From: Eleusine coracana subsp. coracana | Lineage: Eukaryota; Streptophyta; Magnoliopsida; Poales; Poaceae | DNA length: 64,000 bases | Reading direction: 5' to 3' | Assembly (NCBI GenBank): GCA_032690845.1 | Contig: CM064417.1 | Coordinates: 16,894,501-16,958,500, forward strand | Part shown: piece after piece, positions 9,120-21,700 of the stretch | How the letters are laid out: each line of letters starts with the position of its first letter | Numbering within the stretch: the stretch's first letter is position 1 | Notes under the pieces: model-generated | Database searches by the model: none | What the model saw: the letters and a program-made list of their open reading frames with translations, nothing else | What the model was told of the DNA's origin: nothing | Program-made: the position numbers and the translations under genes

Positions 9120-12100
9120 ATGGCGAAGCCGGTGAAGTACGACGACGAGGAGGAGATCTCGTCCTCCGGCGAGGAGGAGGAGGACCAGTCCGACGGAGCT
9201 GGCTCCGGATCTGGGGACGAGGAGGACGAGGAAGCCGCTGCCGCCACTGCAGGGGAGGCGGACGGGGACGGTCAGGAGGAGGAGGTTGACGAGGAGGAGA
9301 TCGAGGCCGTCACCACCGGCGCCGGTGCAGATGAGGAGGAAGACGCTGGCACTGCCGCCGGTGGGGAGGGCGACGACGAGTCGCAGTCCACCGAGGACGA
9401 CGACGCTGCTGCGGGGGACAACGATGAAGGGGATGAGGTGAGCGGGCGCGGTTAGGGTTGGTGGTCGAATTGAACTTTTAGAGAATTTTGAGTAGCCGAG
9501 TTGTTAGATAGATGACTCAGGGTGAAGTTACTTGATCTGGTGGTTTAAGATTCAATTGCTTGTGAAGACGTGATGCTTAACTAGATATGAGATCGAATTT
9601 GTATCCACTGAAATGTTGATTGGCGTTCCTATTCTACAAATACTTTATTTTAGTTTGGTATATCATGGCTGTGGTGTTGTTTTTCCTTTTTCTTTGTATG
9701 TAGGATGCTTTCTATATTCCCCTTATTATAGAATTTCGGGGCATGTATTATTGACAGTTATCTAGCTCTGGGCTGCAATTGTTAAGGAAGCAGTTCTATC
9801 TTGTTCTATGATGCAGTGTTTTTTTTTTTGGCATCGTGTGGACTTTGAACGAATTTTAAAGAATATTCATGTGTGAACTTTTGCATTCCTCTGGCTAACT
9901 GTTTTCTGTTGCAGGCTGAAAATGCAGTGGTTGGCAAGCGTGAGAAAGCTAGGCTAAAGGAACTTCAGAAAAGGAAGAAGCAGAAAATCCAAGAAATATT
10001 GGATACTCAAAATGCTGCCATTGATGCTGACATGGTATGTATCCTCTTGAAAAGCACACACTGATACTGTTGTGCTGTTTGTACATGATTGCACGCAATA
10101 TGTGTATTTTTCATTTGATCGTTATTGCATGTGTACTACATTCTCATTGTTGTTCTGATCATAATATTTTTTGACAGAACAATAAGGGGAAAGGACGATT
10201 GAAATACCTTCTACAGCAGACTGAAATATTTGCTCACTTTGCAAAAGGAAGTGAATCGAAAGAGAAAAAGCCACGTGGGAGGTAATACTTGTTTTGTCAG
10301 TGCTGTTATTGAACTTTACCTTGCATGTTCATCTCATGACAACTGTATTACTTATTTGAGGCTGCAAAGGATTTTTATGTAGCTTCAATTTTGATCTTTG
10401 CATATTCATTGCTATATCACTATGCACTGTTATCAGTTCTTGTTCTCTAAGCTTATAGTGTTTCTGATTGGAGTTTCCTTGTTGACCTCTTGATCATGTT
10501 AATCTCATGTAACTGTCAGCATTGTGTATGTGTCTTTGATGTCATCCATTTTATCTTCTTAGATGCAGTCCTGTATTTTTTATTTGATGCTATTAGGTTT
10601 AGGAAGTTCTGAGTACACCATTCCAGATGCTTTCCATTTCTCATGCATGGCCACAACTTATTCCATTTACTTTATTAATTTAGCTGTTTTCTTTTATCAT
10701 TTTGTTAATATGGTGAGTCAATCTGTAGGGGTCGTCATGCATCAAAAATGACAGAAGAAGAGGAGGATGAAGAATACCTCAAAGAGGAGGAAGACGCCCT
10801 TGCTGGTACAGGGGGAACACGGTTGGTCTCGCAGCCTTCATGTGAGCCTCTTATTGACCACTCCCTGTTATTTTCAAATATTATAGTTTCCTTGTATCAG
10901 TAATAACAGGTTTAATGGGATATCAAGATTCATTTTTTCCTTGCTATATGTGTAGTTAGATTCTTGTCTTTCATTAAAGTAAATATATGCTTGTATGCTG
11001 CTCATAAGTAAATAAAATGTGACGTCAAGTTGTCAAATAGGTATGCTGGCGAGGGGTTAGACTTATATGCTTATAGGATTTCTTTTATTAATGAAAATTG
11101 GCAACTTTAGGTGCTTCTCCTACTGTATTTTCCTCTAAATAAAAGAGGCGTGAGACCAATGTTATCGTGTAATTGGTTCCTGATGACTATCTTTGCAACA
11201 TGGTAAGCACTGATCTGACACCTAACATGAATGTAGACCTTTCAGTCTGAATATCAACATCTACAAGAACAAGCGCCTTTGTTTATGTTCATGATTATTG
11301 CCTGAAAGTCCCAGCTTGATGTAACTGAGCTTTTATTTTTGTTTCATTCCACCAATTGATTTTCATTTTCTGAAAGCTGAATTTACTCATTCTATGGCTT
11401 TATGAAAAGTAATTGATGTTTCTGATGCATTCCCATGAAAATCAGCTGATAGTCTTGGACCTTGATTATGGGTGTGGTTTTATATCTTCATGTATTCTAT
11501 CAAACATAAAGTCAAAAAACTGTTATTCCTTTTGCTTTGCAGGCATAAAAGGAAAAATGCGAGATTACCAACTAGCTGGACTTAACTGGCTCATTAGGTT
11601 GTATGAGAATGGTATTAACGGAATATTGGCTGATGAAATGGTATGCTAGACAAGTTTATTTGCCAAAATAGCTGAAGGTTCTTCATCTTAATCATTTGTG
11701 TGGCTATCTCTGACTTGATGATTTGTTATCCAGGGTCTTGGGAAAACACTTCAAACTATTTCGTTGCTGGGCTATCTGCATGAATTCAGAGGTATAACTG
11801 GTCCTCACATGGTTGTTGCACCAAAATCTACTCTTGGCAACTGGATAAAGGAAATCCAACGCTTTTGCCCTATTCTACGTGCTGTGAAGTTCTTGGGGAA
11901 TCCAGAAGAGAGGGTTAGTATCAATTCTGTTCTTTACCTTCCAGTTTTTCTACTGACATGTATTGATGTTCTCTTATTCTATTGCCAGAATCATATAAGG
12001 GAAAATTTACTACAGCCAGGAAAATTTGATGTTGTAGTCACTAGTTTTGAAATGGCAATCAAAGAGAAAACTGCGTTGAAGCGTTTCAGCTGGCGCTATA

Positions 12101-15100
12101 TTATCATTGATGAAGCTCACAGGATAAAAAATGAAAATTCTCTTCTGTCCAAGACAATGAGGATTTACAACACTAACTATCGTCTCCTTATCACTGGTAC
12201 TCCGTTGCAGGTAATTTTCTTATGTGGGAACACTCTTTTGGTTGAAACGCATATATTCTTAAATTGAATTTTAAACTCCATGAGACTTGTTTGATACTCC
12301 TTTTAATCAGATTGTCTGTTTTGCTGCATGACAGAATAATCTTCATGAGCTTTGGTCCCTCCTCAACTTCTTGCTGCCTGAAATATTCAGCTCTGCTGAG
12401 ACCTTTGACGAGTGGTTTCAAATTTCTGGGGAAAATGATCAGCAAGAGGTGGTCCAGCAGCTTCATAAGGTGGGGGACATAATTCTCATGGTCAACCTGT
12501 ATAGATGCATTAAATTAATCACTTATAATTCATGCTTTAAACTTTGTGAAGGTTCTTCGCCCATTTCTTCTTCGGAGACTCAAGTCTGATGTGGAAAAAG
12601 GTTTACCTCCAAAGAAGGAAACCATACTTAAAGTTGGAATGTCTCAAATGCAAAAGCAATACTACCGTGCTCTGCTTCAGAAAGATTTGGAAGTTATTAA
12701 CGCTGGTGGTGAACGCAAGCGATTGCTTAACATTGCCATGCAGTTACGGAAGTGTTGCAATCATCCATATCTGTTCCAGGGTGCAGAACCTGGTCCGCCT
12801 TACACAACTGGCGAACATCTAATTGAGAATGCTGGTACATTGTTCACCATGCTGTTCTTTATTGGTAAATAATAATATTTTTCAACCCAACTTCTATGTG
12901 TATAATTATAAACTTTTGATATTTACTTAGGTAAAATGGTTCTGCTGGATAAGTTGTTGCCCAAGCTAAAGGAGCGTGACTCCAGAGTGCTTATTTTCTC
13001 ACAGGTGATTATCCTTCAGTCATGCAAATTTGAATGATTATGAGTTTATATTTATACATTGTATGTTAGTTATTAGATGTAATGGTCCTTCTTGGATGAA
13101 GGATGTGCATCTCTAAAGATTTTTGTTTCCTCAAATTTTGCTTTGTTTGACATATATGCCCATCCTGCAGATGACCAGACTTTTGGACATCTTGGAAGAT
13201 TATCTTATGTATAGAGGATATCAGTATTGTCGAATTGATGGAAATACAGGTGGGGAAGATCGTGACGCATCCATTGAATCTTTCAACAAACCTGGAAGTG
13301 AGAAGTTCGTATTTTTACTTTCAACGAGGGCAGGTGGCCTCGGTATCAACTTGGCCACTGCTGATGTTGTGGTTCTCTATGACAGTGATTGGTATACTGC
13401 TTCCTTACGCTGATATTTTATTTCTTTGCTTACCTATTACTTGTACAAGCCTTTATATCTCTAAAACTTTTAACGGTTTTCAGGAATCCACAAGCTGATC
13501 TGCAAGCTCAAGACCGTGCGCATAGGATAGGTCAGAAGAAGGAAGTACAAGTTTTCCGCTTCTGTACTGAGGTTTGTTACTTCTTGGGTGATAGTTATTG
13601 TTGTACTGAATTTTGTATATCTGACAACAAACTGGTGAAATATTTCTAGTATACCATTGAGGAAAAAGTGATTGAAAGAGCATACAAGAAGCTTGCATTG
13701 GATGCTTTGGTTATTCAACAAGGACGCTTAGCTGAGCAGAAAAGTAAGGAGTTCAATAGTTGTAATTTCTATTATGAAGCATTTTTCTTCAACAGCAATG
13801 GATTATTATAATCATATTTGTTTTCTCTTCAGCTGTTAACAAGGATGACCTCTTGCAAATGGTGAGGTTTGGTGCTGAAATGGTGTTCAGTTCTAAGGAC
13901 AGCACCATAACAGATGAGGACATTGACCGCATCATTGCTAAAGGAGAGGAGACAACAGCAGAGCTTGACGCGAAAATGAAAAAGTTCACTGAAGATGCCA
14001 TCAAATTCAAGATGGATGATAGTATGTACCCCTTGCATTTACCTGGCAGGCTGGCACCCTTTACTCCTGTCTGCTGTCTAAATGTTTAACCTTCTTTTCT
14101 CTGACACAGCTGCGGAGCTGTATGATTTTGATGATGAGAAGGTAATTGCTTATTGATTTTTTGTACAAAGATTTGTGAGTTCTATTTAAAGTGTTTTGCC
14201 CACCTCATCTGAATTTGCTTTCTTGATTGAAGGATGAAAACAAGGTTGATTTCAAAAAACTTGTCAGTGATAACTGGATCGAGCCACCTAGAAGAGAGAG
14301 GAAGAGAAAGTATGACACTTATTTTGTAGCTTGTGGGGCATCTTGTCCAACATTTGTTTGACATGATTTTCACTTATTGCAGCTACTCTGAGTCTGAGTA
14401 CTTTAAGCAAGCACTTCGTCAGGGTGCACCAGCAAAGCCTAGAGAACCACGGATTCCAAGGATGCCACACTTGTAAGTGTATAGCTTGTGAAGATGTCAC
14501 TGATAACACCTTGCTCCATGTTATGGCCAGCTCAATCTTTGCTCTGTGTGTCAGGCATGATTTCCAGTTCTTCAACAATCAAAGGCTAAATGAATTGTAT
14601 GAGAAGGAAGTCCGGTACCTTATGGTAATTTTCTCAGCTGGATTATCCTTTGTAACATATTAAGAATCTAGTTGCGTTAAATTTTTATTTGTTTGATCCC
14701 ATTAGACATGTATTTCCTTGTTGCTGATGTCACTTGTAATCTGGGTTCTGAATATTGAAAAATTTATTTAATGCAGCAAGCAAACCAGAAGAAAGATACC
14801 ATTGATGGTGATGATGAAGGTATTACTAACTCTTGCTTTTTTAAGTTGCATTACAGCATTCATGTAGATCATTCTATAATTATATAATTCTTATGCACTC
14901 AGAGCAATTGGAGCCACTGACTGCAGATGAGCAGGAAGAGAAGGAACAGCTATTAGAAGAGGTTAAGATTACAATTAGTCATTAACATCAATTCCATGTT
15001 TCTGCTTGAAAAATGTTATGTGGTTTGCTTGCTAACTTTGGTTCTTATCTGTGACACATATATCAGGGTTTTGCATCATGGACCAGGAGAGACTTCAATA

Positions 15101-16489
15101 CATTTATTCGTGCATGTGAGAAATATGGTCGCAATGACATAAAAAGTATAGCCTCTGAAATGGAGGGGAAGACTGAAGAGGAAGTTCAACGTTATGCTAA
15201 AGTTTTCAAGGAGAGATACAAGGAACTGAGTGGTATGGCAGTCACATATTATATGATTATTGTTACCTTTATTTGTTATATGATGATTCAGATATTACAG
15301 TAGAACCCCTAACTGTGGGCACTAAAATGTATAATTTGGATTGATGATGTGCAAATTGTATAATTTTGTGTTAATGAAAAAATTTACAAAATTATGATTA
15401 ACACTTCATTGCCGTCCTTTATAATATAAAAACAGAAGATACTGAAATCTAAATAACAAGTACCATGTGAAAGCAGTATATTTGTATTAATGGAATAACA
15501 ATTCATGATTAATGATTTAGCAATTTTTTAGCATCATTTCTATATATAGAAAATATGAAACTAGTGTTATACATTGAAAAATGCACAACATTATTTTTAA
15601 AATCAACTCGTTAATATAGAAATGAAATGTTTCTGCTGACTGTTGTTTATGGTTTGATTCTGGTCCAAACAGATTATGATAGAATCATCAAGAACATTGA
15701 AAGAGGGGAAGCAAGAATATCCCGTAAGGATGAGATTATGAGGGCCATTGGGAAGAAGTTAGACCGCTACAAGAACCCATGGTTAGAGTTGAAAATTCAA
15801 TATGGTCAAAACAAAGGAAAGTTTTATAATGAGGAATGTGACCGTTTCATGGTATTCTCCCCTCCTGTAGAATTTATTTTATGCGCACAAGTGAGTACAT
15901 AGAATGGTTAATTAATAATTATTGCTATTACATTCCAGCTTTGCATGGTGCACAAACTTGGCTATGGAAATTGGGATGAACTGAAAGCTGCGTTTCGCAT
16001 GTCTCCCTTGTTCCGATTCGATTGGTTTGTGAAATCCAGAACGACCCAAGAGTTGGCTAGGCGGTGTGACACGCTTATCCGGCTGGTTGAGAAGGAGAAC
16101 CAAGAATATGATGAACAAGAAAGGCAGGCTAGGAAGGAGAAAAGGCTTGCTAAGGTAAACCAAGCACCTGTCATTGCTCTGCAACTTTGCATTCTTGATC
16201 CTTTATGTGTGCCTTTGTTGTCATGATGAGTTGTGATACTTCTATTTTTGTGATCTGGTCTTGAATTTTCTTATTGACAGAACATGACTCCAACAAAGAG
16301 AGCAGCTTTACGTGAGGGTGAGACAACTCCATCGAGCTCATTTAAGAGGCGACGACAGTCTGTGATGGAAGATTATGTGGGCTCGGTTAGTATACTTAGA
16401 GCTGATGGGCAATGAATCTACTTCAAGGAATGTGTATTCTCGCGCTCACCAGTTGTAATTTTTTTCAGGGGAGGCGTAAGCGGGGGTGA
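9120..16489 (+). CDS. ISWI: ISWI-type chromatin-remodelling ATPase (CHR11/CHR17-like)
   Basis: Exons: 9120-9437, 9915-10034, 10178-10281, 10729-10841, 11543-11640, 11734-11913, 11989-12210, 12335-12469, 12552-12834, 12931-13004, 13171-13391, 13484-13571, 13650-13743, 13833-14021, 14110-14141, 14233-14309, 14383-14472, 14555-14624, 14777-14819, 14903-14961, 15067-15232, 15673-15851, 15939-16154, 16281-16385, 16469-16489. They join in phase to 1,098 residues, close to known plant ISWI length. Residues 1-110 are highly acidic. The SNF2 ATPase has Walker A GLGKT (Lys255), DEAH (352-355), LLITGTPLQ, and helicase C motifs STRAGGLGINL and QAQDRAHRIGQ. HAND, SANT (FASWTRRDF, about 871) and SLIDE (from about 926) follow. 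The C-terminus is basic (SFKRRRQ, GRRKRG). The nuclear ATPase slides and spaces nucleosomes. The start lies in the context CCTCAATGGCG and matches the MAKPVKYD N-terminus of grass ISWI. All introns are GT-AG. Confidence 0.95.
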
Positions 16490-18754
16490 TGTTATCTACT
16501 ACTTTTGGTCGGGCATGCCAGGAGATGAGGCGATCACAGTATCTTCAATACATCGTCCTGTTCTTGTGCTCGGATGCCTTTTGCCCATAAGCTGGCAGCT
16601 GACATTGCGTAGTATAATTTCTGCAATGACATAGGAATAGGTTCTTGAACAGAGTGGTAACACGTATGACGTGGTCAGTTGGCCGCCTCGGTTAGCTTAT
16701 GTCTTGGAAGTTAAATGGGGCTAATACTTTTGCTGTCGTTTTGGCCTTTCGAACGTGACGTTTATCTTCCTGCCCTATGGTAACTGTTTCATTCCAGCTC
16801 TACCGGTAAGGATTGCGGGCGTGCTGCGATCCTTCAATCCGCTGATTGATGTACAGTGGCTTAAAAAAGGTTAAATCTATCCACTGGTACAACTTCAATG
16901 AGGATTACATGGCTTTAAAAATTAACAGTATGTCAATTATTGCAATCCTTTTGTCTCGTTACTTATCATCCCAACCCGGAGCGGCCATAGTGTTTTTACT
17001 CTGTACATTGCGAACAAGTAATTTGCAATTAACCTATGGAGTTGACTGTTAAGCTATGGCCGGGGCCATGGCCACTCGTACTTTTTTCATCACTTTAATT
17101 TCGGTGTCTAGAGTTAAAATGAAAGTAAATTGAGATAATACACACTATTCTGGTTTTTTTTATTGGTGCTTCGAGCAAAGCAGTGTCAATAGAAAAAGGG
17201 AATACAATTTTAGAATACTTTTAAGAGATTTAAAATAATTCTAAAAATCACTTTTTATGACAACTCTAAAAAATATATGGTTAATTTTTCTTCCCTTATT
17301 TAATAATTTCTTTTCTAAAATACACTTTTAATTGAGTATTGGGCTTCTCCTAGGAGGATTGGAGCGTTCAACTTTTCCCCTATTTGTAGTTTGAGCACTG
17401 CTAGAGTAGACCTGTATTATTAGACTTTTGTACGAAATAAAAATCTAATGGTTAAAATCACTAAATCACTTGGGTGACGGTTCACCTATCAATCAAAGGG
17501 GTTAAAACACCTGGTCTAACAAAAGTCCAACAAATGGGTTTACTTTGAAGCATCTTCCTTATAGTTTTGGGGTCTTGTTAGAGGTTTTTTTTTCTATTAA
17601 TCCCCAATTATTTAATTATAATGAGTGCTCGGGCTTTTTAGAGATGTTCATAGATGTCAACTGCAGAAATTATTAACAAACCACAAATCTGCAACTCTCG
17701 TATATATTGTAACCAATTAGAGGTCGTTACTTGTTGTCAATCTTGTCTGGTGTCAGTAATGAGGTTTTTTATGGCTTCAAAAAGGCATTCTTTTTCTAAA
17801 AGTAACTGAAATAGTTACTGGTTCTCAAATTTATGTAAACAAATAGGGGTGCTGATTGTTGTTTCACCGTTTGAAAAAGGATTTACAGAAATCCGTAAAT
17901 TTTTACCGTGACTGTTTGCAAACCTCGCAAAGGTTTCCTGACTGTCACTGATCGATTCTTAAGGCCCTTCCCCATGCACTAACTCATGCTCTATATATTG
18001 GGGAACCAAGTCACCGATAGGATGTTGCTGACACGAGTTGCCCATCTCATCTGGTAGTGGTGTATACGGACGGAGCTAGCGATGGTCATAGTGGGTAATG
18101 CCCAACTAACAAGTGATTTTTCTTAGAACAAGGATTTGAATGCCCATCACAGCTGGACGACTTACCACTATACTTGTAAATATGACACCTGTTATGAGTT
18201 GGGCGGTTTGAAAAACTGGGTGCACAAATTAGCTTAATAAGTTCGTAGCTAGGTGCAGGCCCTAGCTGGGTGAAGTTAATCTTTCTGTACGATTAACTTG
18301 AAGCGCAACCCACAAAGGTAATATGAAAATCTCATGCTTCCTTTCAAAAAAAAAAATCCTATGCTTTGAACCGTATTTTTCTTTGTAGTAGTTAACCGTG
18401 AGTTACCATTTGTATAGCGTTGCATCGAATGATTGTCACCACCGACATGCACTTACTCAAAATATTGCAACCAAAAGCTTACAAGTCCACTAAACTGCAA
18501 GCATAATCCACTTCTATACAGAAGAAAGAATTACACCATATATACACGTGCACATCTGAATTGTCAGTCAAGAGCATAAATACAAGGGTCTTAACCCTGC
18601 AACGTCATTAAAGAAAAAACTGCAATGCCTTGCCTAGGTCAACAGTAGGTTCAGAATAATCTGAAAAGAACATGAACATTTACATAATCTTGACGAATTC
18701 TGACTGTCACCTGCCCAAACAGGCCATCGTGTAGGACTCACCAAAAAAACAATT
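16490..18754. other. Convergent intergenic region
   Basis: This holds the 3' UTRs of ISWI and the kinase gene on the opposite strand. A weak inverted pair (about 17401-17432, CTAGAGTAGACCTG..., and 17520-17556) suggests a small foldback element. Nothing else is recognised, and the ORFs are short. Confidence 0.4.
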
Positions 18755-21700
18755 TTATCGGGCTCTTATCCCTCCCTTGTCCTTTTCGAGCTGCTTTGAG
18801 TAAGCAGCCGCCTTAGCATCTAGAGCAGTCTGTTTCTTCCGCCTCGATCGCCCAAGAGCCGTCGGATCAAACAACGGCCCAGACCATGTTTGCGAAGTCC
18901 CCTTCTCAACGGGGACTACGGTACTGAATGAAGCATCCTGATGCTCAAATGTAGGCTCCAGATGACGACAGGATCCCAATGGATTCCCCATAGCACCATC
19001 TTGATGCGGCGGAGGGAACTTTTCACTTTTGCTCTTGGCATTTGAATGGGTTATCATTCTTCGCCTCTGCTGTTATTGAGATCATTTGTTAGACTGCAGA
19101 AATATTTGAAAGTACTGAGCTACTCAATTAGCTTATGGCACATCAATTATACTTTACAATGCCAATTTATTCCCAAAGGGCCTATTTGCAAAGATGGGTC
19201 TCCCATTTCAACATGAAATGTGCTAAGATAACAAGTAATCTCTATGTTGTTTCCAAAAGTATAATTGATATAGGTCTATAAACCCCCATTTTTGCTTCCG
19301 TCAGCTTCCTAATCACTATCTTTCTATGATAGGTTAGTGAACACAAAACTACTCTTGGACTGGATCACCTCGAAGAAAGGGCGAACATATGGTTGTGGAA
19401 TCTTTGAATTGCAGTATCAGACAACTATTATCAACTTGACAGTTTTCCTGTTACCTCAACAATGCAAATCATGGGATACAAAATGAGATTTTCTTCAATC
19501 ATAAATAGCTTTGACTTACATCTAAGTTTGCTTGAAGCTCTGCATTAGCTTCTGGTACTGGTCCAGTCCTGTGAGATCGGTCCCGTGGTCGAGGCCTTTT
19601 CGTGACTTCTCCTTTTGCCTTTGCAGCAGCTCGTTGCCTTGAGAATAATAACAACACAGAATGGCACACATCATCACGAGTTGATCCAGTATTAATCAGT
19701 TAGAAAAGCTTGTTCTATCTGCTACAGGTGCTTGGTTGATAAAGAGGAAATCAACCCTTGTTGAACTAATATGCAAAAGCAACCCTTTATGTGCCAGGAG
19801 TGGCCAGTTCCCATGGTGTCGCGAAAAGGGGTTAGATCTTGGTGCCCAGCTAACCATGGGGTTATTTATATGGTATCATTTCAAATAAGATTAATGTGCC
19901 CAGAGATATGCCATGAAAGCTTATAAAATATTACACTGCCTAAGTATGATCTCAAACTCTCAGCTTCTTGCTCCTAACGTTCATAGCAGTAAAAGGGAAA
20001 GAGCCAACAACTAAATGCACATAGAACACAGCACCAAAGTGGTTGTATTTAACAGTGTGCAAGGAAAAACAAAGTTCCAGGAGATCAACATGTTTCCTTT
20101 CCATCATTGAATTCAATGAGCAACAGAACAGTATGGTTAAGTGAATAATGATGTGAATGCTGAGTGTTCTGCAAATTAACATTAAATGACTGACGACTCA
20201 AAAAGTCTAAATAGCCCAACCCACGTGGCAGTTCAACAGTTCATGCAATCCAATAAATTGGTGCCAAAAAATATTGTAGGTGAGATAGCAGGATTGCAAG
20301 TGACATACTGGTTCAGTACATGTTTTCATCATTATTTTAATTTGCATTTATGTCAAACAAAAAGGGAAACAGGTAAATTGCAAACGCACCTTCTAGCTTC
20401 CTCATCTCTCAACTTGGCATCCATCTCCTTGCTAGGCGGATAGGTCGGCAAGCTTGAAGGGTCACAAGCATAAGGCTCAGTTGAAAAGAACTACAAAGTA
20501 AACAGCATAAGATAAGTTTGTAATGTAACCCAAAAAAATCATGTCAAACAAGGATAGCATCAGTATTGATGATGGAATAATAGCAGTTTACTCAAAAGAG
20601 CAGCACAAACATAGAGGCATTAAAATAAACAGCCCTCCAAACCTGATATGACCACAAATCCCTCTCTTTCCCTTTTACTGATGCTATGAACTGGCAGATG
20701 TTTGGTTTGGTAGGATGATTTGGATGGGTGATGATCAATCACAGAACAAGGCAAGCAGTGGCAGACCTGTCACTAGGGCCAACAGGGCACTGGCCCTTGT
20801 TCTGAGCTGAATATTATCACATGCCCTATTTTTCAACATGGAATTTGCCGGTTCCAGGAAATCAGTCAATGGAGTGGCCCTAGTCCTTGAGCCTGGCTGG
20901 GTCCGCCCCTGAAGGCGAGTTTATACTGGTTCAGGCTCAGGTAATAGCCCTACATCCAACTGATTGTGTATTGCTTGATGAAGGTTGATTTCTACTTGCT
21001 GGGGTTTGAAACTAGGCACTGAAGCCCCCTATTGAGGCGTATCTTAGATATAGTGTGACGATACTGCACTACAAGTTTGGAAATGAATTATACTCCTTCG
21101 AACAATCTTCCTTCAGCAAGTCAAGTATTATTCAGTAAAATTTGAGTGGTACATTGGCTCTCTTAGTAATATGGCACGGACACTCCCTCATCACCAGGTT
21201 TTGATGGCAGCAACAATGGGTTGTCAAGCTCAGTTTCACTCGTCTATCAGGGACACACTGATTTAGTAGAAGCTTGCCTTCAGTCGAGTTGCTTACGCAG
21301 TGCTGCTTCCCAGGCAACGGCAGGGCCATCAGTGTGAAGGAAAGAGATGTTGTAACTTTCCATTGTTAATTCAAAGGTTGGTTAGACCTGACATGTGGTC
21401 CATGATGCCATATTTCATTGGAACCAGCTCATGTGCAGGAGTCAGCGCTGCTCTTAGGCACAGACATAATATTTACATATCTCTAGGCTAATGAGCAGTT
21501 TTCTCAAGGTATTTCATAAAATATCATATTGTTATATTGTTAATAAACAGATATATTTAGCCTGGTGAGTAAACACTAGTTTCGAAGCAGAAATTGCATT
21601 GTTAAGGTACAAGATTAATTCTTCGACTGTGCATGCAAATTGCAAGTAAAATGTTAAATCATGTTGTCCTTGCTTGCAAAGACAACAATACACACAATGA

